From Amycolatopsis iheyensis (GTDB lineage: Bacteria > Actinomycetota > Actinomycetes > Mycobacteriales > Pseudonocardiaceae), in contig NZ_JAMXQV010000028.1 of the NCBI RefSeq assembly GCF_024703995.1, forward strand, positions 1 through 64,000: DNA of 64,000 nucleotides. Reading direction: 5' to 3'. Shown here piece by piece: positions 15,053 to 22,795 of this stretch; position 1 is the first letter of the stretch, and every line of letters starts with the position of its first letter. The notes under the pieces are model-generated. The model ran no database searches and was not told where the DNA came from. It worked only from the letters and a program-made list of their open reading frames with translations. A program made the position numbers and the translations under genes.

Positions 15053-17422
15053 TCAGACCCCGGCCCCGTCCAGCCAGCTGAGGTAGTCGCTCTTGGCCTT
15101 CTCTTCGGGTGTCCGGGCCGGTATCCGCGGCGGTGTCTGCGGCCGCGGCCGGGCCGCGCGCGGCCGGGGTGGCGACTGCGGCTTCGGCTTCGGTTCGGGG
15201 GCCGGTTCCGGCTCGTCCACGATCTTCTGCAGCAGCTCGGTCTCGTCGGTCGCCGCGCCGGTGGGGCGCCGGACCTCGCCGAGGCGGTCGCGGCCGTCGG
15301 TCAGGGCCTGGCGGCAGATCTCGACGCAGGAGGCGATCGTGCCGATCTCGTCCTGCCGCTGCGGGTAGACGACGGCGCCGGTCTCACCGGCCGCGATCCG
15401 GCTCGCCTCTTCGCCGACCCGGCGCAGCGGCCGCACGACCACCAGCAGGTGCCAGGCGAACAGCATCAGCGCGACGACGGCGGTGAGCAGCGCGGCGACC
15501 CGCGCGCCCGAGCGGACGGTGTTGTCGGCGACCCCGAGCGACCCGATCGGCTGCTCGGCGACGACGACCCACTTCAGCGCGGCGGCGTTGCCCTTGTCGG
15601 CCACCCGCTGGGCCGCGACGAGCGCGCCCGGCGTCGTCTCGCGGGCGTCCTTGCCGGACTGCGCCGCGTCGACGTTCTTGATCAGCGCCGGATCGGTGAG
15701 CGCGCTGAACGCGAGGTAGCCCTCGGTGTCGGCGATGGTGCGCTTGCCCTCGTCGACGACCCGGACCCGGCCGCCCGCCGACCCGAGCAGCTCGGCCATC
15801 CGCGGCACGTCGTACTCGCCGACCAGGACGTTCTTCGAGTCCGGCAGCGGCGTGAAGGCGTAGACGATGGGCACCCGGCCGCTGGTGTTGTGCTGGCGCA
15901 GGCCTTCGCCTTCGGGCAGCTTCACCGGATCGCGCAGCGACTCGCGCCCGGCCAGCAGCCGGACCGCGCCGTCGGCGTCGGCGACGTAGACGCTGCGGAA
16001 CCGGCTTTCGGTGTCGGCCAGCCGGTCGAGCATGCCGCGCAGCTGGTCGGGCTCCTTGCCCTTGCCGAGCCGGGCGACGGCCTGCAGGTCGGTCAGGCCC
16101 TCGGCGAGGCTGCGGCGCAGGGTGTCGGCCGAGCGCGTGACGCGGACGCCGTGCTCGCTGAGCATGGTCGGCGACACGTCGGCGTGCTGCCGCCCGAGCG
16201 TCGCGGCGACCGCGCCCGACCAGCCGAGCAGGGCCAGCGCGACCAGGACGATGACCAGCTGGGCGGAGACGAACGGGCGCACCTTCGGCGCGGGCTTGCG
16301 GCGACGCAGCTTCGAGCGGTACCGCTCCATCGCCGTCGTCACGCGATTGACCTCGCGGATCCGCGAGGGGCGGACCGGCTTGCCGAGCTCGCCGGCCGCG
16401 ACGGCGAGCGCGTCGGTCCGCAGCCGCCGGATCGGCGCGACGACCGCGCGCCGCAGCAGCACGAAGCCGGCGACGGCCAGCGCGAGCAGCGCGGCGGCGG
16501 GGATCAGGCCGGGCCAGCGCGCCGGCACGGCCTCGACCGGGAAGCGGCTGAACGAGACCACGGACAGGCCCAGGCTGCCGCCGATGCTCGAAGGCGTGAC
16601 CGGCGCGTAAGAAACCAAAGGAGCGCGCTCGGTGCTGACTCCCCGTGGGCCCTTCTCGCTCACGGCGTCGCCGGTCAAGACGCCGGACTGGCCGGCGGCG
16701 GCCGCGGTGGCGGCGCGGGCGAGCAGCTCCTGGGCCGGGCGGTCGGTCGCGGCGATGTCGGCGCCGTGGGTGTGCAGCAGCGCGCCGTCCGCGGTGACCA
16801 GCCGGACCTGCTGCTGGCTGTCCTTGTCGAGGTCGCCGGTGGTGCCGCGCAAGGCCGTCGAGACGACGAGCAGCTTGCCGGCGCGTGCCCCGGTGAGCGG
16901 GAGCGCGGTCAGCACGAGCGGGGTGTCCCCGGGCCGGGCGACCGGGCGGACGGTGAGGTTCGCGACGGCGACGCCGCGCAGGGTCTCCACCGGCACCGGT
17001 TCGCCGCGCGTGGCCAGGACCTTCTGCGCGGCCGGGTCGTAGACGACGACGCCGCGCCAGTCCTCGTACGTCTCGCCGAGGCGGGTGAGCAGCGCCGTGT
17101 CGTCGGCGGTGTCGAACACCCCGGAGCCGGCCGCGACCTGCAGGTCACCCGCGGCGGCCGTGGCCGACGTCGCGACGCTCTGCGCCAGGCCGGCGGTGGT
17201 GCGCTGCTGGCCGGCGGTCACCTCGTCCGGGACGCGGCCGGCCGCGTCGTTCGCGCGGATCAGCGACAGCGGCCCGGCGGTCGACAGGTAAAGCGCGGTG
17301 AAGGCGGCGATGAGCAGCAGCAGAACGAAGGTGGCGGCGGACGCGACGCCGGCGCCGCGGGGGAAGCCCGCCTCCGGAATCTGCGCGCGCAGCCGTGCCG
17401 CACGATCTTTTCGCTGGTTCAA
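15053..17422 (-). CDS. membrane protein with two extracytoplasmic sensor-like modules and HAMP-type linkers, no kinase domain
   Basis: A protein of about 789 residues. Hydrophobic helices (near residues 28-48, 305-325, 375-395 and 630-650) enclose two extracytoplasmic regions that resemble Cache-type sensors. Each is followed by an arginine-rich HAMP-like segment (RRAVVAPIRRLRTDALAVAAGELGK; VVRPLRRVGEEASRIAAGETG). The C-terminus is a Pro/Glu/Lys/Arg-rich tail ending EEKAKSDYLSWLDGAGV, with no kinase, cyclase or methyl-accepting domain. TTG 17422, preceded by GGGGGGA, is chosen; GTG 17500 is an alternative adding 26 residues. Being first in the pgs operon and directly coupled to pgsB, it may regulate or scaffold polymer synthesis, possibly replacing PgsA. 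That role is inference. Confidence 0.7.
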   Translation of the reverse strand: MNQRKDRAARLRAQIPEAGFPRGAGVASAATFVLLLLIAAFTALYLSTAGPLSLIRANDAAGRVPDEVTAGQQRTTAGLAQSVATSATAAAGDLQVAAGSGVFDTADDTALLTRLGETYEDWRGVVVYDPAAQKVLATRGEPVPVETLRGVAVANLTVRPVARPGDTPLVLTALPLTGARAGKLLVVSTALRGTTGDLDKDSQQQVRLVTADGALLHTHGADIAATDRPAQELLARAATAAAAGQSGVLTGDAVSEKGPRGVSTERAPLVSYAPVTPSSIGGSLGLSVVSFSRFPVEAVPARWPGLIPAAALLALAVAGFVLLRRAVVAPIRRLRTDALAVAAGELGKPVRPSRIREVNRVTTAMERYRSKLRRRKPAPKVRPFVSAQLVIVLVALALLGWSGAVAATLGRQHADVSPTMLSEHGVRVTRSADTLRRSLAEGLTDLQAVARLGKGKEPDQLRGMLDRLADTESRFRSVYVADADGAVRLLAGRESLRDPVKLPEGEGLRQHNTSGRVPIVYAFTPLPDSKNVLVGEYDVPRMAELLGSAGGRVRVVDEGKRTIADTEGYLAFSALTDPALIKNVDAAQSGKDARETTPGALVAAQRVADKGNAAALKWVVVAEQPIGSLGVADNTVRSGARVAALLTAVVALMLFAWHLLVVVRPLRRVGEEASRIAAGETGAVVYPQRQDEIGTIASCVEICRQALTDGRDRLGEVRRPTGAATDETELLQKIVDEPEPAPEPKPKPQSPPRPRAARPRPQTPPRIPARTPEEKAKSDYLSWLDGAGV

Positions 17423-17603
17423 CCTGGTCCCCCCAGGCCCTTTCCGTCGCGCGATCCCGGAGGATCGCCGGCCAAGATCAGCCGATACTGGAACGCCCAC
17501 CCGTTCGGGTCACGTGAAGGTATCAATGGAGCGTGAAGTGACGTTACAACTACCCCCATCGAGGGACAAACCGTGGTTAACGGTTGATGCAGAGCGGCAT
17601 CAG

Positions 17604-17609
17604 TACACT
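17604..17609 (+). promoter_or_regulatory. -10 element of a leaderless promoter
   Basis: TACACT ends 7 bases before the GTG at 17617, the second of two adjacent GTG codons. No Shine-Dalgarno is visible. Confidence 0.6.
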
Positions 17610-17616
17610 CCGAGTG

Positions 17617-18531
17617 GTGATCAGCCGACCGCGGATGTTGCTGAGCGTGGCCGGTGTGGCCGTCGCGCTGGCCTTGGTGCTCACCCTGGTCCTGATCCTC
17701 GGTGACGACGGGTCACCGAACCCCGCACCGCCCGCCCCGGAGGCCGGTTTGGATTCCCTGGTAACCGACTTCACATCCGGCCTGTCCGCGGACCAGCCCT
17801 ACCGTTCACCGAAAGCCGACGAACGTCGTACGGCGGCGGCCGGTTTCGCGGCGATTCTCGATCACCGGGGCACGGCGGACTTCGAAAAGCTCGGTTTTTC
17901 GGTGCGCGACGGCGTCGATCCGGCGACCGGGCGGGCGTACACGATCGCCGTCGACAAGCCGGGCAGCGAGCGGGCGTGGGGGATGTACGTGATCGACCGG
18001 ACGGCGCCGCCGTCGCTGGTGGTCGAGGTCCCGCACCCGGCGTTCGACCTGCGGACCGAGCTGTTCGGCGTCGACCTGTTCCGGAAGGTGCCCGGTGCGG
18101 TGCTCCTGATCGCCGGGGCGCACCGGAAGGCCGACGACAGCAAGGCCGACGTCGCGCACGAGGAGGATTCGGTGTTCCACGTCGTGGCGTCCGGGCTGGC
18201 CGGTCGCGGACTGGCGCAGGTGCAGCTGCACGGCTTCCACGACCAGAACCTGCCCTCGACGGACATCGTGCTGTCCTCGGGCGCCACGCTCGCCGGCGAC
18301 GCGGCCCGCCGCGCGGCGGAGCGGCTGACCGCCGACGGCTTCCAGGTGTGCCGGGCCTGGGAGGAGCGCTGCAAGGGCCTCGAAGGCACGACGAACGTCC
18401 AGGGCAAGATGGCCGCGACCGACGGCACGGTCTTCCTGCACGTCGAGATGAGCCGCACGGTCCGGGAATCCCCGCAACGCCGGGCGGACGTGGTCCGAGC
18501 CCTGACGGAAGCAGACCTCACCAAGCCGTGA
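17617..18531 (+). CDS. exported or membrane-anchored protein of unknown function divergent from the pgs operon
   Basis: A 304-residue protein. An N-terminal hydrophobic helix (MLLSVAGVAVALALVLTLVLI, residues about 6-26) is followed by a Pro-rich spacer and an extracytoplasmic domain. His/Asp/Glu-rich motifs stand out: VVEVPHPAFDLRTE, LLIAGAHRKADD, AHEEDSVFHVV and QLHGFHDQ. They look like metal-ligand clusters and recall zinc hydrolases such as phage-type poly-gamma-glutamate hydrolases, but I cannot confirm a family. Divergent placement next to pgsBC makes a link to the polymer plausible. A hairpin-forming repeat follows the stop codon. Confidence 0.6.
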   Translation: MISRPRMLLSVAGVAVALALVLTLVLILGDDGSPNPAPPAPEAGLDSLVTDFTSGLSADQPYRSPKADERRTAAAGFAAILDHRGTADFEKLGFSVRDGVDPATGRAYTIAVDKPGSERAWGMYVIDRTAPPSLVVEVPHPAFDLRTELFGVDLFRKVPGAVLLIAGAHRKADDSKADVAHEEDSVFHVVASGLAGRGLAQVQLHGFHDQNLPSTDIVLSSGATLAGDAARRAAERLTADGFQVCRAWEERCKGLEGTTNVQGKMAATDGTVFLHVEMSRTVRESPQRRADVVRALTEADLTKP

Positions 18532-18537
18532 GGGAAG

Positions 18538-18662
18538 GGTCGACTCGCGTGATCGGGGAGTCGACACGCGTGATTGAAGGGTCGACACGACGTGCGAGCC
18601 GTGTCGACCCGCCAATCACTTGAGTTGACTCCCCCATCACGCGAGTTGGCGTTCCGATCACG
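18538..18662. repeat. intergenic inverted tandem repeat, family A copy 1
   Basis: Plus-oriented 21-base units built on GTCGACACGCGTGAT(C/T)GG (about 18541-18587) are followed by minus-oriented units (GTGTCGACCCGCCAATCAC onward). The junction forms a perfect 11-base stem, GGGTCGACACG at 18579-18589 with CGTGTCGACCC at 18600-18610. It lies between two convergent genes and overlaps the last bases of the XRE gene, so it can act as a two-way terminator. A second copy is at 55723-55863. Confidence 0.75.
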
Positions 18663-18897
18663 CGGAGCGTTCGGTGTCTCCGAGGCGGGGGAAGGGTTTC
18701 GTGGAGAACAAGACCTCCACCGAGACCTCGAAGAACTCCGCGATCCGGAGGGCCAGGTACAGCGACGGGCTGTACTCGCCGCGTTCGAGGTAGCCGATCG
18801 TCTGGTAGTGCACGCCCAGGGCCTCCGCCAGCTGGCGCCGGGAGATCGACCGCTCCGCGCGCAGCATCGCGATCCGGTTGTAGACGACCTCACTCAT
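18658..18897 (-). CDS. small XRE-family transcription regulator
   Basis: A 79-residue Cro/CI-type regulator consisting almost only of the helix-turn-helix (MLRAERSISRRQLAEALGVHYQTIGYLERGEYSPSLYLAL), with a short tail FEVSVEVLFSTKPFPRL. This compact type often accompanies ABC exporters. It starts 2 bases after the permease stop, so it is the third gene of the operon and may repress it. The palindrome at 20706-20725 in the operon promoter is a candidate site. Confidence 0.88.
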   Translation of the reverse strand: MSEVVYNRIAMLRAERSISRRQLAEALGVHYQTIGYLERGEYSPSLYLALRIAEFFEVSVEVLFSTKPFPRLGDTERSA

Positions 18898-18899
18898 CA

Positions 18900-19751
18900 C
18901 TACCCCACACGCTGCATGGCCTTCTCCCGGCGCTGCGCCACCGACGAACCCGCTTCCCGCCGCGCCATGCGGCGCAGCAGCACCGGGGCCAGCGCCAATC
19001 CGAGCACGGACCACGCGAGCAGTACCGCGAGGGTCGGCAACGGCCGCCACGACTGGCCGATTTCGACGACCACCGCGCTGTCCGGCAGCAACGCCGAGCG
19101 CATGCCGAGGCCCAGCCAGTACATCGGGAACACCTGCGCGATGCCCTGCACCCAGGACGGCAGCGCGGTGACCGGGTAAAAGATCCCCGAAATGGCGCCC
19201 AGGCCCATGATCGGCAGCGTGATCAGCGCGATGGACCGCGGGCTGTTGGTGAGCGACCCCAGCGCCGCCCCGAGCGGCAGCGTCGCCACCAGCCCGAGCG
19301 CCAGCACCCACAGCAGGTGCACGTACGACCAGGCGCCGTCCGGGGCCAGCGAGTCGAACAGGAACAGGCAGGGGACCAGCACCAGCAGGATGCCGGTGAC
19401 CTGCGCCAGCGACAGCGCCGTCGTCTTCCCGACCAGGTAGCCGAGCATGCCGTTCGGGGTCGCCTTGGCACGCAGCAGCGTGCCGTCCTCGCGGTCGACG
19501 GCCAGGTAGCCGGCCGCGCTGTTCAGCCCGTTGAACACGATCCCGGCGCCGAGCACGCCGGGCACGGTGGCCGCGCCGAGCGAGAACGTGGTGCCGGGCA
19601 GGTGCGCGTTGCGCATGAAGAACAGCGTGCCGAGGAAGAGCGCGACGAAGACGAACTGGCCGACGACGTCGTCGCGGTTGGTCCACGTCTGCTTGAACTC
19701 GATCCAGCCGCGGGCCACCCCGGCCCGCAGCGCGGCGGTGGGGGCGTTCAT
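18900..19751 (-). CDS. ABC-2 type exporter permease
   Basis: A 283-residue membrane protein with about six transmembrane helices and the ABC-2 signature around LAVDREDGTLLRAKATPNGM, followed by ITLPIMGLGAISGIFYPVTALP. It forms the membrane channel for the ATPase encoded just upstream, with which it overlaps by 4 bases (ATGA). Exported substrate unknown; such pairs often move drugs, lipids or peptides. Confidence 0.92.
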   Translation of the reverse strand: MNAPTAALRAGVARGWIEFKQTWTNRDDVVGQFVFVALFLGTLFFMRNAHLPGTTFSLGAATVPGVLGAGIVFNGLNSAAGYLAVDREDGTLLRAKATPNGMLGYLVGKTTALSLAQVTGILLVLVPCLFLFDSLAPDGAWSYVHLLWVLALGLVATLPLGAALGSLTNSPRSIALITLPIMGLGAISGIFYPVTALPSWVQGIAQVFPMYWLGLGMRSALLPDSAVVVEIGQSWRPLPTLAVLLAWSVLGLALAPVLLRRMARREAGSSVAQRREKAMQRVG

Positions 19752-20674
19752 CGCGCACCCGCTTCCTGGAGGCCGAGCTCCGTCTCGCCACCGGCTTCGG
19801 CGCGGTGGACCAGCGTCATGTAGGTGTCCTCCAGCGACGCGCGCCGGACCTCGAGGTCCGCGACGGCCTCGCCGTGCTGCTTGAACAGGTCGTACACGTA
19901 CTTCGTCGCTTCGGTCGTCGAGTGGACGAACCGCTGGCCATCGAGCGTCCAGCGGACCTCGGCCTCGCCGGAGATCTGCCGGCTCAGCGCGTCGGCCGAG
20001 CCGTCGGCGATGATGCGGCCGCCGTTGAGGATGAGGATCCGGTCGGCCAGCTTCTCGGCCTCGTCGAGGTCGTGCGTGGTCAGCAGGATCGTGGTGGCCA
20101 GCTCGTCGGACAGCCGGTGCACGAGGTCGTGGAACTCGCGCCGCGCCTCCGGGTCGAAACCCGCGGTCGGCTCGTCGAGGAAGAGCAGCTCGGGCCGGCC
20201 GACGATGCCGATCGCGACGTCGAGCCGCCGCCGCTGGCCGCCCGAAAGGGTCTTGATCTTCTTGTGCGCGTGCTCGGTGAGCCCGACCGCGGCGATCAGC
20301 TCGTCGGCGTCCCACGGCCGCACGTGCGACGCCGTCGAATACGGCGCGTAGTACCGGCCGAGGTGCGCGAGCAGCTCGCGCACGCGCCACTTCCCGTGGT
20401 CGCGCCACGACTGGAGCACGACCCCCAGCCGCGCCCGCCAGTCTTCGCCGCCGCGCGCCGGGTCGACACCCAGCACGCTGACCTCGCCGGCCGACCGCAT
20501 CCGGAAGCCCTCGAGGATCTCGATCGTCGTCGTCTTGCCCGCGCCGTTCGGCCCGAGCAGGCAGACGACCTCGCCCCGGTACGCCTCGAACTCGACGCCG
20601 TGCAGCACGTCGTTCGCGCCGTAGCGCATCCGCAGCCCGCGTGCGCGGACGACGGGTTCCGCTGGATCTCTCAT
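19748..20674 (-). CDS. ABC exporter ATP-binding protein
   Basis: A 308-residue ATPase. Walker A is GPNGAGKTTT, the signature LSGGQRRRLDVAIG, Walker B LLFLDEPTAGFDPEA, and the switch His is in LLTTHDLDEAEK. A C-terminal accessory region (about 225-308) is typical of DrrA/NodI-like exporters. ATG 20674 is chosen, preceded by GGGGGTGA; the frame also opens at 20716 but that part overlaps the promoter palindrome. It heads the ATPase-permease-XRE operon. Confidence 0.93.
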   Translation of the reverse strand: MRDPAEPVVRARGLRMRYGANDVLHGVEFEAYRGEVVCLLGPNGAGKTTTIEILEGFRMRSAGEVSVLGVDPARGGEDWRARLGVVLQSWRDHGKWRVRELLAHLGRYYAPYSTASHVRPWDADELIAAVGLTEHAHKKIKTLSGGQRRRLDVAIGIVGRPELLFLDEPTAGFDPEARREFHDLVHRLSDELATTILLTTHDLDEAEKLADRILILNGGRIIADGSADALSRQISGEAEVRWTLDGQRFVHSTTEATKYVYDLFKQHGEAVADLEVRRASLEDTYMTLVHRAEAGGETELGLQEAGAR

Positions 20675-20705
20675 CACGTCACCCCCATCTGACTGATGCG
20701 ATCGA

Positions 20706-20725
20706 ATGTAGCACACCTACTACAT
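20706..20725. promoter_or_regulatory. inverted repeat between the ABC operon and the DUF6191-like gene
   Basis: ATGTAG-N8-CTACAT is a perfect 6-base inverted repeat in an AT-rich island. On the plus strand it runs into TATGAT (20724-20729), and on the minus strand it contains TACATT; both resemble -10 elements. It is a likely operator controlling both divergent genes, perhaps for the XRE regulator. Confidence 0.6.
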
Positions 20726-20782
20726 ATGATCAGAGTTCTGCGGCTCCGGGAACTTGACCGGCGGTCACCCGGTTCGCCGGGC

Positions 20783-21097
20783 ATGGGTACTTGGCTGGGG
20801 CTGGCTCTGCCGGGCGGCGTCCTGATCCTGCTGGTCGTGGCCGCGGTCGAACTGCGGCCGCGCAAGAGGGGCTCGCGGTTCAAGGCGCGGCTGTCCGCGA
20901 CCTACCTCGACGAGACGACCGCGTTCCTCTACGGCACCAAGCGGCGTGAGCTGGAACACCGGGAAACGATGTCGATGCTCGTCGAGACCGACGCCGACGG
21001 CGCGCCACCCCTGCGTGACGTGGACCTCGAGGCCGGGACCGCCCGGATCCGGCCGCGCTCGGACCCGCCGGAGCCGGAAAACCGCCAGCTACAGTGA
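20783..21097 (+). CDS. small DUF6191-like membrane-anchored protein
   Basis: A 104-residue protein with one N-terminal transmembrane helix (WLGLALPGGVLILLVVAAVEL) and a cytoplasmic tail containing RFKARLSATYLDETTAFLYGTKRRELEHRE. I recall this as typical of actinobacterial DUF6191 proteins; function unknown. ATG 20783 is taken because the helix follows directly; ATG 20726 in the same frame would add 19 residues but lies within the promoter island. It ends just before cobG. Confidence 0.65.
   Translation: MGTWLGLALPGGVLILLVVAAVELRPRKRGSRFKARLSATYLDETTAFLYGTKRRELEHRETMSMLVETDADGAPPLRDVDLEAGTARIRPRSDPPEPENRQLQ
21090..21095 (+). promoter_or_regulatory. -10 element of a leaderless promoter for cobG
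   Basis: TACAGT overlaps the last codons and stop of the upstream gene and ends 6 bases before ATG 21102, so the cobG-cobH-cobIJ message is probably leaderless. No B12 riboswitch fits between. Confidence 0.6.
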
Positions 21098-21101
21098 CCC
21101 C

Positions 21102-22175
21102 ATGCCGACCCCAGCGCGTGTGCGAGCCGACGCGTGCCCGGGGGTATTCGCACCCCACGACGCCGCCGACGGCCCGTTGGCCCGGGTGCGGCTGCCCGGC
21201 GGCGCGGTTTCCGCGGCGCAGCTGCGCGCGCTCGCCGAGTGCGCCGAGGCGTGCGGCGACGGCGACCTCCACCTCACTTCACGCGGCAACGTCCAGTTGC
21301 GTGGTGTCACCCGGCCCGGGCTCGCGGCCCGGCTCACCGACGCGGGCCTGCTGCCGTCGCCGTCGCACGAACGGGTCCGCAACGTCCTCGCGTCGCCGTT
21401 GAGCGGCCTGCGCGGCGGGCTCGCCGACGTCCGGGGCCTGGCCGCCGCGCTCGACGTCCGCCTGTGTGCCACGCCGGAGCTGGCTTCGCTGCCGGGCCGC
21501 TTCCTCTTCGCCTTCGACGACGGCCGCGGCGACGTCGCCGGGGAAGGCGCCGACGTCTGCTGGCGCGCGCTCGACGCCGACGAAGGGACGTTGCTGCTCG
21601 CCGGCGGCGACACCGGACGGCTGGTGGCCCGCGCCGACGCCGTCGCGACGCTGGCCGAGGTCGCGCTCGAGTTCCTGCGCGTGCGCGGATCGGCCTGGCG
21701 GGTCGCGGAACTCGACGACCCGGCCTGGCGTGGGGCACCGGTGCGGTGGCTCCCGGCGGAAATCCCGGCGGGGCTCATCGAGCGCGACAGCGGTCTCGCG
21801 GCGGCCGTCAAGCCGCGCTTCGGGCAGCTTTCGGCGGTTGAGGCCCGGGCACTGGCCGAGTACGGGCCCGCGCTGGTCACGCCCTGGAAATCCGTCGTGC
21901 TCCCGGACGTGCCCGCCGACGTCTTCGCACGGTTGGGGTTCGGTGGGGCCGAACTGGGGACCAGCGCCTGCATCGGCCGGCCCGGCTGTGCGAAGTCGCG
22001 CGCCGACGTGCGTGCCGACGCCGTGTTCCGGCCCGGGCTGCGCGCGCACTTTTCGGGCTGTGAACGGCGGTGCGGGAAGCCGTCACAGTCCCATGTGGAC
22101 GTTGTCGCCGAAGCGGGGGGCTACCGCATCGACGGCCGGTGGGTGCCGCTCGACGAGATGGAAGGGAACCTGTGA
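21102..22175 (+). CDS. cobG: precorrin-3B synthase CobG
   Basis: An oxygen-dependent iron-sulphur monooxygenase that hydroxylates precorrin-3A and forms the gamma-lactone of precorrin-3B; its presence marks the aerobic route. The 357-residue protein has the two nitrite/sulphite-reductase ferredoxin-like half-domains (LHLTSRGNVQLRGV near residue 53). The [4Fe-4S] ligand pattern is TSACIGRPGCAKSRAD followed by HFSGCERRCGKP. It is first in an operon and overlaps cobH by 4 bases. Confidence 0.93.
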   Translation: MPTPARVRADACPGVFAPHDAADGPLARVRLPGGAVSAAQLRALAECAEACGDGDLHLTSRGNVQLRGVTRPGLAARLTDAGLLPSPSHERVRNVLASPLSGLRGGLADVRGLAAALDVRLCATPELASLPGRFLFAFDDGRGDVAGEGADVCWRALDADEGTLLLAGGDTGRLVARADAVATLAEVALEFLRVRGSAWRVAELDDPAWRGAPVRWLPAEIPAGLIERDSGLAAAVKPRFGQLSAVEARALAEYGPALVTPWKSVVLPDVPADVFARLGFGGAELGTSACIGRPGCAKSRADVRADAVFRPGLRAHFSGCERRCGKPSQSHVDVVAEAGGYRIDGRWVPLDEMEGNL

Positions 22176-22795
22176 TCGACTACCTGCGGGACGGTGCCGA
22201 GATCTACCGGCACTCGTTCGCCACGATCCGCGAAGAGGCGGACCTGGCGATCCTCCCCGACGACGTGGCGGGCCTGGCGGTCCGGATGATCCACGCCTGC
22301 GGCATGGTCGATCTGGTCGACGACCTGCGCTACACGCTCGACGTCGTCGAATCCGGCCGGGCCGCGCTGGAGAACGGCGCGCCGATCCTGTGCGACGCGC
22401 GGATGATCGCCAGCGGCGTCACCCGGCGCCGCCTGCCCGCGGACAACGAAGTGCTCTGCACGCTGGCGGACCCCTCGGTGCCTTCGCTGGCCGAACGCAT
22501 GGGGACCACGCGCTCGGCCGCGGCCCTGGAGCTGTGGCGCGACAAGCTGCCCGGCTCGGTCGTGGCGATCGGCAACGCGCCGACCGCGCTGTTCCGCCTG
22601 CTGGAGCTGCTCGACGAAGGCGTCGGCGCGCCCGCGGCGATCATCGGCGTCCCGGTCGGGTTCGTCGGCGCGATCGAGTCCAAAGTGGAGCTCGCGAAGC
22701 GGGCGCCCGCGCCGTACCTGGTCGTGCACGGACGGCGCGGCGGCAGCGCCATGGCCGTCGCGGCGATCAACGCCCTCGCGAGCGCCGAAGAATGA
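22172..22795 (+). CDS. cobH: precorrin-8X methylmutase CobH
   Basis: It migrates the C11 methyl group to C12, giving hydrogenobyrinic acid. The 207-residue protein has the usual length and motifs: IYRHSFATIREEADL with the catalytic His, RMIHACGMVDLVDDLRY, DARMIASGV, and GNAPTALFRLLEL. GTG 22172 overlaps the cobG stop (GTGA), and its own stop overlaps cobIJ (ATGA), so all three are coupled. Confidence 0.95.
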   Translation: MIDYLRDGAEIYRHSFATIREEADLAILPDDVAGLAVRMIHACGMVDLVDDLRYTLDVVESGRAALENGAPILCDARMIASGVTRRRLPADNEVLCTLADPSVPSLAERMGTTRSAAALELWRDKLPGSVVAIGNAPTALFRLLELLDEGVGAPAAIIGVPVGFVGAIESKVELAKRAPAPYLVVHGRRGGSAMAVAAINALASAEE

